From contig CAVYXG010000001.1 in NCBI GenBank assembly GCA_963772375.1, forward strand, positions 1,736,001 to 1,800,000: a stretch of 64,000 nucleotides of DNA. Reading direction: 5' to 3'. Position 1 is the first letter of the stretch; each line of letters begins with the position of its first letter. The notes beneath the pieces are model-generated. The model worked only from the letters and a program-made list of their open reading frames with translations. It did not search any database and was not told the DNA's origin. This stretch comes from DATBHM01 sp963772375 (GTDB lineage Bacteria > Actinomycetota > UBA4738 > JACQTL01). A program made the position numbers and the translations under genes. Positions 60,849 through 64,000 of this stretch are shown piece by piece.

Positions 60849-61964
60849 TCAGATCACGTCCGCCAGGTAGCCGTCGCGCCGCTTGTACCACCAGTACGAG
60901 AGCGCGAGGGCCAGCACGCTGAGCGCGGCCCCGACGGCGAACGGCCCCCAGTCCGGCCACTGGTCGTAGGCGAGCGCCCGGCGGAACCCGTCGATGATCG
61001 GCGCCAGCGGGTTCACGAACTTGTAGACCGTGATCGCGTTCGGATGGTCCTGGAAGAACGGCACCCGCTGCTGGAGCGTCTGCATCGAGTACGCGATCGG
61101 CGTCAGGAACAGCAACGCCTGCAACACGCTCGGCACGATGTACCGCACGTCCCGGAAGTACGCGACGGTCGCCGAGAAGAACAGCGCGAGGGCGAGCATC
61201 AACACCCACAACACGGCGAGCAGCGGGATCATCGCCAGCCAGGTCCACGTGGGGTAGTAGCCGTAGGCGATGCTCATGACGATCAGGATCGCCATCGAGA
61301 TCAGGAAGTCCGCAGACGACGAGATCACCGCCCCGATCGGGAACACCTCGCGCGGGCAGTAGATCTTCCGCACGATCGGCGCGTTGGCGATGATCGAGTT
61401 GACCGAGTAGTTCGTCGCCGACTGGAACAGCGACCACGGCACCAGCGCCGAGTAGGCGAACAGCGGATACGGAACGCCGTCCGTCGTGTTCGAGAACTTC
61501 GCCAGGTTCCCGAACACGAAGCTGAACAGCACCATCGTGAGCAGCGGGTTGAGCACCGCCCAGAACACGCCCAGCGCGGCCTGCTTGTACCGCACCCGGA
61601 GATCGCGTTCGACGAGGCCCAGCACCAGCTCCCGCGCGCCCCACAGGCTGCGCAGGGCGTGGCCCATCTTCACCGGGTAGCGCTGCCTGGTCGGGGCCTC
61701 GATCGCGATGTCGTCGGTGGTTCGGGGTTCGACCCGGGGGATCACCCGGGGGACGCGGCGCTCCTCGAGGACGCCCTCGTCGAGGTCCTCCGGGCCGGGT
61801 TCTGCGATCAGGTGGCCCTCGTGGGGGGCCTTGACCGTCATGTGGCCGGCGTCGCCGTTGCCGGGCTGCGCGGCTCCCTCGCCGGGAGCGGGGCCGGAGC
61901 GGGGGTCCGGGGCCGCGGCCACTTCCCCGGGGCGCGCGGAAGCAGGCTGATCCCGGATTTCCAC
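60849..61964 (-). CDS. Polysaccharide ABC exporter permease (Wzm/TagG type)
   Basis: I used GTG 61964, supported by TAGACT 8 bases upstream; ATG 61841 is an alternative. The 371-residue protein has about 110 N-terminal residues rich in Pro/Glu/Ala, probably disordered, and then a standard Wzm domain: RDLRVRYKQAALGVFWAVLNPLL, six helices, and VFPIGAVISSSADFLISMAI, DVRYIVPSVLQALLFLTPIAY. It forms the channel with the Wzt-type ATPase encoded next. The long N-terminal extension is unusual for the family. Confidence 0.9.
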   Translation of the reverse strand: MEIRDQPASARPGEVAAAPDPRSGPAPGEGAAQPGNGDAGHMTVKAPHEGHLIAEPGPEDLDEGVLEERRVPRVIPRVEPRTTDDIAIEAPTRQRYPVKMGHALRSLWGARELVLGLVERDLRVRYKQAALGVFWAVLNPLLTMVLFSFVFGNLAKFSNTTDGVPYPLFAYSALVPWSLFQSATNYSVNSIIANAPIVRKIYCPREVFPIGAVISSSADFLISMAILIVMSIAYGYYPTWTWLAMIPLLAVLWVLMLALALFFSATVAYFRDVRYIVPSVLQALLFLTPIAYSMQTLQQRVPFFQDHPNAITVYKFVNPLAPIIDGFRRALAYDQWPDWGPFAVGAALSVLALALSYWWYKRRDGYLADVI

Positions 61965-61978
61965 GACGTTCGAGTCTA
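61965..61978 (-). promoter_or_regulatory. -10 hexamer TAGACT for leaderless permease gene
   Basis: Minus-strand TAGACT (61978-61973) is followed by 8 bases and GTG 61964. Confidence 0.5.
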
Positions 61979-62047
61979 CACGCGCACCCTGGGCGCCCAG
62001 GATGGGCGATCCCGGCCGGGTCCTCCCGACACGCCGGATGCCACAGG

Positions 62048-62060
62048 TAGTCTTCGCGCC
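62048..62060 (+). promoter_or_regulatory. -10 hexamer TAGTCT for leaderless glycosyltransferase gene
   Basis: TAGTCT at 62048-62053 is followed by 7 bases and GTG 62061; it is divergent from the permease promoter. Confidence 0.5.
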
Positions 62061-62894
62061 GTGCCGGAGCTCGATGCGGAACCCAGTCGGCCCTCCGACC
62101 AGCTCGTGGCGGCCGTGGTCGTCACGTACCGGCGGACCGACCTCCTCCGGGGCAGCGTCGACGCGGTGCTCGCGCAGACCAGGCCGCCCGACTTCGTGCT
62201 CGTCGTCGACAACGACCACATGGCGAAGGAGGTCGTGGCCGGCGAGCCGGTCGAGGTGTTCGAGACCGGGGAGAACCTCGGCCCGGCGGGCGGCTACGAG
62301 GTGGGGTTCCGCGAGGCGCTCGACCGCGGGGCGGCCAAGGTGTGGACGATCGACGACGACGTCGTTCCCGAACCCGACTGCCTCCAACGGCTCCTGGACG
62401 CCTCGGACGGCCGGGACGTCCTGATCCCGTTGCAGCGGAAGCCGGGGTTCGTCCGGGGGCACCCCCCGTCCTGGAACGGCGCCCTGTTCGACGCGGGCGT
62501 CGTCCGGGCGGTGGGATTGCCCAGGGGCGATCTGTTCTTCTGGGCGGAGGACACCGAGTTCTACCAGCGGATCCGGTGGGCGGGGTTCCCGATCAGGCCG
62601 GTCCCGGGGGCCTCGGTGCTCCACCTCAATCCGGAGGACCGAACGCGCGGAACGGGGCGGGATTGGCGGCTGTACTACGAGGTCCGCAACGGCCTGTACG
62701 TGCGGCTCGTGCTCCGCCCCCGGACGGCCAAGGGAACCTGGCGGGCCTGGCGGGCCGCGCTCGGCAAGCTCGGCGCGATCGTGGTGCTGGAACCGCACAA
62801 GGTGCAGTCGATCGGGCTGTGGTGGCGCGGATACCGCGACTACCGGCGGCGGCGGCTGGGCAAGGTCATCGCGCCGGAGGACTGGTCGGGCTGA
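62061..62894 (+). CDS. Family 2 glycosyltransferase (GlfT/rhamnosyl type)
   Basis: GTG 62061 gives 277 residues of a GT-A fold: AAVVVTYRRTDLLRGSVDAV, FVLVVDNDHMAKEVV, the metal-binding DDD-type motif in WTIDDDVVPEPDCLQRLL, and the acceptor-side segment FFWAEDTEFYQRIRWAG. It resembles the group with galactofuranosyl- and rhamnosyltransferases. It should add a sugar to the lipid-linked glycan on the cytoplasmic side. Divergent from the exporter permease by 96 bases. Confidence 0.9.
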   Translation: MPELDAEPSRPSDQLVAAVVVTYRRTDLLRGSVDAVLAQTRPPDFVLVVDNDHMAKEVVAGEPVEVFETGENLGPAGGYEVGFREALDRGAAKVWTIDDDVVPEPDCLQRLLDASDGRDVLIPLQRKPGFVRGHPPSWNGALFDAGVVRAVGLPRGDLFFWAEDTEFYQRIRWAGFPIRPVPGASVLHLNPEDRTRGTGRDWRLYYEVRNGLYVRLVLRPRTAKGTWRAWRAALGKLGAIVVLEPHKVQSIGLWWRGYRDYRRRRLGKVIAPEDWSG

Positions 62895-62915
62895 GCGGGC
62901 GTCCGCCGACCGGGG

Positions 62916-62930
62916 TACGCTCCCGCCGAC
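62916..62930 (+). promoter_or_regulatory. -10 hexamer TACGCT for leaderless start
   Basis: TACGCT at 62916-62921 is 9 bases before ATG 62931. Confidence 0.45.
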
Positions 62931-63386
62931 ATGCCGGACCAGTTCGCCGAACGGGTCGGGCCCATCCTCCAGGGACAGCTCGAGCAGGACGAGACGCTGC
63001 GGGGGGTCGTGGCCGCGACGCTGCAGAAGACGTTCTCCGGTGGCCTGTTCGCGATCGGGGTGACCGACCGCCGGCTGCTCCTCCAGCAGCTCGACCGCAA
63101 GCTCCAGGCGAAGGAGGCGGCCGTGTCGCTGCCGCCCGAGGCGCTCGAGTCCGGCGGCGTCGAGGACGAGAGCCTCCTCGGAACCGACGACCTGATCGAC
63201 ACGGCGGCGATCGTGGACGCGGTCTCGGTCACGGTGCTGCTCCGCACGACCGACGGGCGGAAGTTCAAGCTGATGATGATGAAGGGTGGCGACGGGATGC
63301 TGGGTGCCCTGGCCGGCGGGCCGTCCCAGACCGAGGGCGTCCGGGCGTTGGTCGAGTGGCTGAACGCGAACGCCCCGCGCGGCTGA
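62931..63386 (+). CDS. Hypothetical protein, possible PH-like domain
   Basis: The 151-residue protein opens with a helix (PDQFAERVGPILQGQLEQDE) and then has beta-strands such as GGLFAIGVTDRRLLLQQLD and VTVLLRTTDGRKFKLMMM with a C-terminal helix GVRALVEWLNAN, which is the pattern of bacterial PH (bPH-like) domains. No signal peptide or catalytic motif is present. The start is supported by a TACGCT element 9 bases upstream. No partner can be inferred from the neighbours. Confidence 0.65.
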   Translation: MPDQFAERVGPILQGQLEQDETLRGVVAATLQKTFSGGLFAIGVTDRRLLLQQLDRKLQAKEAAVSLPPEALESGGVEDESLLGTDDLIDTAAIVDAVSVTVLLRTTDGRKFKLMMMKGGDGMLGALAGGPSQTEGVRALVEWLNANAPRG

Positions 63387-63418
63387 CCCACCCTCCTCGT
63401 GGTCCACGAACCTCGTGC

Positions 63419-63430
63419 TACACTGGGCTC
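63419..63430 (+). promoter_or_regulatory. -10 hexamer TACACT for leaderless VapB start
   Basis: TACACT at 63419-63424 is followed by 6 bases and GTG 63431. Confidence 0.5.
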
Positions 63431-63673
63431 GTGAAGAACGTCACGATCACCCTTGACGAGGAGACCGCCAGATGGGCGCGGATCGAGGCGGCGAAGCGCG
63501 AAACCAGCGTGTCCCGCCTGGTCGGCGATCTCCTCCAGCGCTACATGGCGGAGGCGGAGAGCTACGACGACGCCATGAATCAGTTCCTGTCGCGGCCACC
63601 GCAACCCATCAGCTCCGCCGGCGGGCCGTACCCCCAGCGCGACGAACTGCACGAGCGTGCCGATCTTCGTTGA
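63431..63673 (+). CDS. vapB: VapB-type ribbon-helix-helix antitoxin
   Basis: GTG 63431 gives 80 residues. KNVTITLDEETARWARIEAA and SVSRLVGDLLQRYM form a ribbon-helix-helix (CopG-like) DNA-binding domain, and the remaining acidic tail (ESYDDAMNQFLS to RDELHERADLR) would bind a toxin. It overlaps the VapC-type toxin start by 17 bases. It should repress the operon and block the toxin. Confidence 0.8.
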   Translation: MKNVTITLDEETARWARIEAAKRETSVSRLVGDLLQRYMAEAESYDDAMNQFLSRPPQPISSAGGPYPQRDELHERADLR

Positions 63674-64000
63674 CACGAACGTGCTCGTGTACTCCAGGGA
63701 TTCGAGCGCGGGGACTCGCCGCGAACGGGCGAACTCCTGGCTGGAACATCTCTGGCGCACGCGCGACGGCCGACTCAGCACGCAGGTGCTCCACGAGTAC
63801 TACGTCGTCGTCACTCGGAAGCTGCACCCCGGCCTGCCGTCGGCGGACGCGCGTGAGGATGTCCGGGCATTGCAGGCATGGCGACCGCTCGCGCTGGACG
63901 TGGCCCTCATCGACATGGCGTGGCGCGTCGAGGATCGGTTCGGGCTCTCGTTCTGGGATGCGCTGATCGTCGGTGCGGCCAGGACGGCCGGATGCGATCG
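63657..64000 (+). CDS. vapC: VapC-type PIN-domain toxin (3' truncated by window end)
   Basis: GTG 63657 starts FVDTNVLVYSRDSSAG with the first PIN Asp. LSTQVLHEYYVVVTRKL holds the second acidic residue (Glu), and LSFWDALIVGAARTAGC the third Asp near the window end. PIN toxins are magnesium-dependent ribonucleases. The gene is open to base 64000, so about 20-30 residues are missing. The overlap with the VapB gene supports a classical VapBC pair. Confidence 0.85.
   Translation, partial: MPIFVDTNVLVYSRDSSAGTRRERANSWLEHLWRTRDGRLSTQVLHEYYVVVTRKLHPGLPSADAREDVRALQAWRPLALDVALIDMAWRVEDRFGLSFWDALIVGAARTAGCD

Overview
The window is very GC-rich DNA with dense genes and 4-base ATGA/GTGA overlaps. It has a mycothiol-family (TIGR03083-like) gene, MazF- and VapC-type toxins, and frequent GTG starts. 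Many start codons sit only 6-10 bases after a TANNNT hexamer, which suggests leaderless transcripts. Together these point to an actinomycetote, probably an uncultured soil lineage; I cannot name the taxon. The start cuts into a glycosidase gene and the end cuts into a VapC gene.

Layout. 1-3.2 kb: end of a GH63-type glycosidase, then an amidohydrolase. 3.2-9.7 kb: a two-component system divergent from an export operon (two paired repeat lipoproteins, membrane-fusion adaptor, ATPase, MacB-like permease). 9.8-17.6 kb: a complete peptide-type ABC importer and an S15/CocE-type hydrolase. 17.6-23.2 kb, minus strand: M20 peptidase, C45-type acyltransferase, creatininase-family amidohydrolase, homocysteine S-methyltransferase (frameshifted) and sarcosine-oxidase-like flavoenzyme. 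With the importer this looks like a scavenging locus for modified amino acids or peptides. 23.3-35.6 kb: five proteins with class III nucleotidyl cyclase domains, a MazF-type toxin-antitoxin pair, a mycothiol-family remnant and a MerR-DUF1835 fusion. 35.6-42.8 kb: secreted proteins (beta-helix protein, GV-repeat protein, S53 and S1 peptidases). 43.1-48.8 kb: ECF sigma factor with a membrane anti-sigma-like partner, then a PadR-ABC exporter operon. 48.8-52.8 kb: membrane protein, phosphotransferase, tRNA-Leu(UAA), class C beta-lactamase-like protein and an ArsR remnant. 52.9-62.9 kb: surface-polysaccharide locus (epimerase, CapD/WbpM-type protein, DegT aminotransferase, sulfatase-like protein, sulfotransferase, Wzt/Wzm exporter, glycosyltransferase). 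62.9-64 kb: small hypothetical protein and VapBC.

The most notable feature is the density of apparent frameshifts. Between about 24.5 and 29.3 kb at least nineteen reading-frame changes interrupt five successive genes, nearly all explained by missing bases, while the tandem paralogue just downstream (29321-30682) is intact. Isolated frameshifts also break the methyltransferase, S53 peptidase, sigma factor and beta-lactamase-like genes. Either the assembly has indel errors here or this is a decaying locus; raw reads would decide. Other points of interest are the recurring TANNNT leaderless signature, the paired CMRSHG lipoproteins, the MerR-DUF1835 fusion with its palindromic operator plus a second DUF1835 fragment 8 kb away, and an M20 peptidase lacking expected metal ligands.
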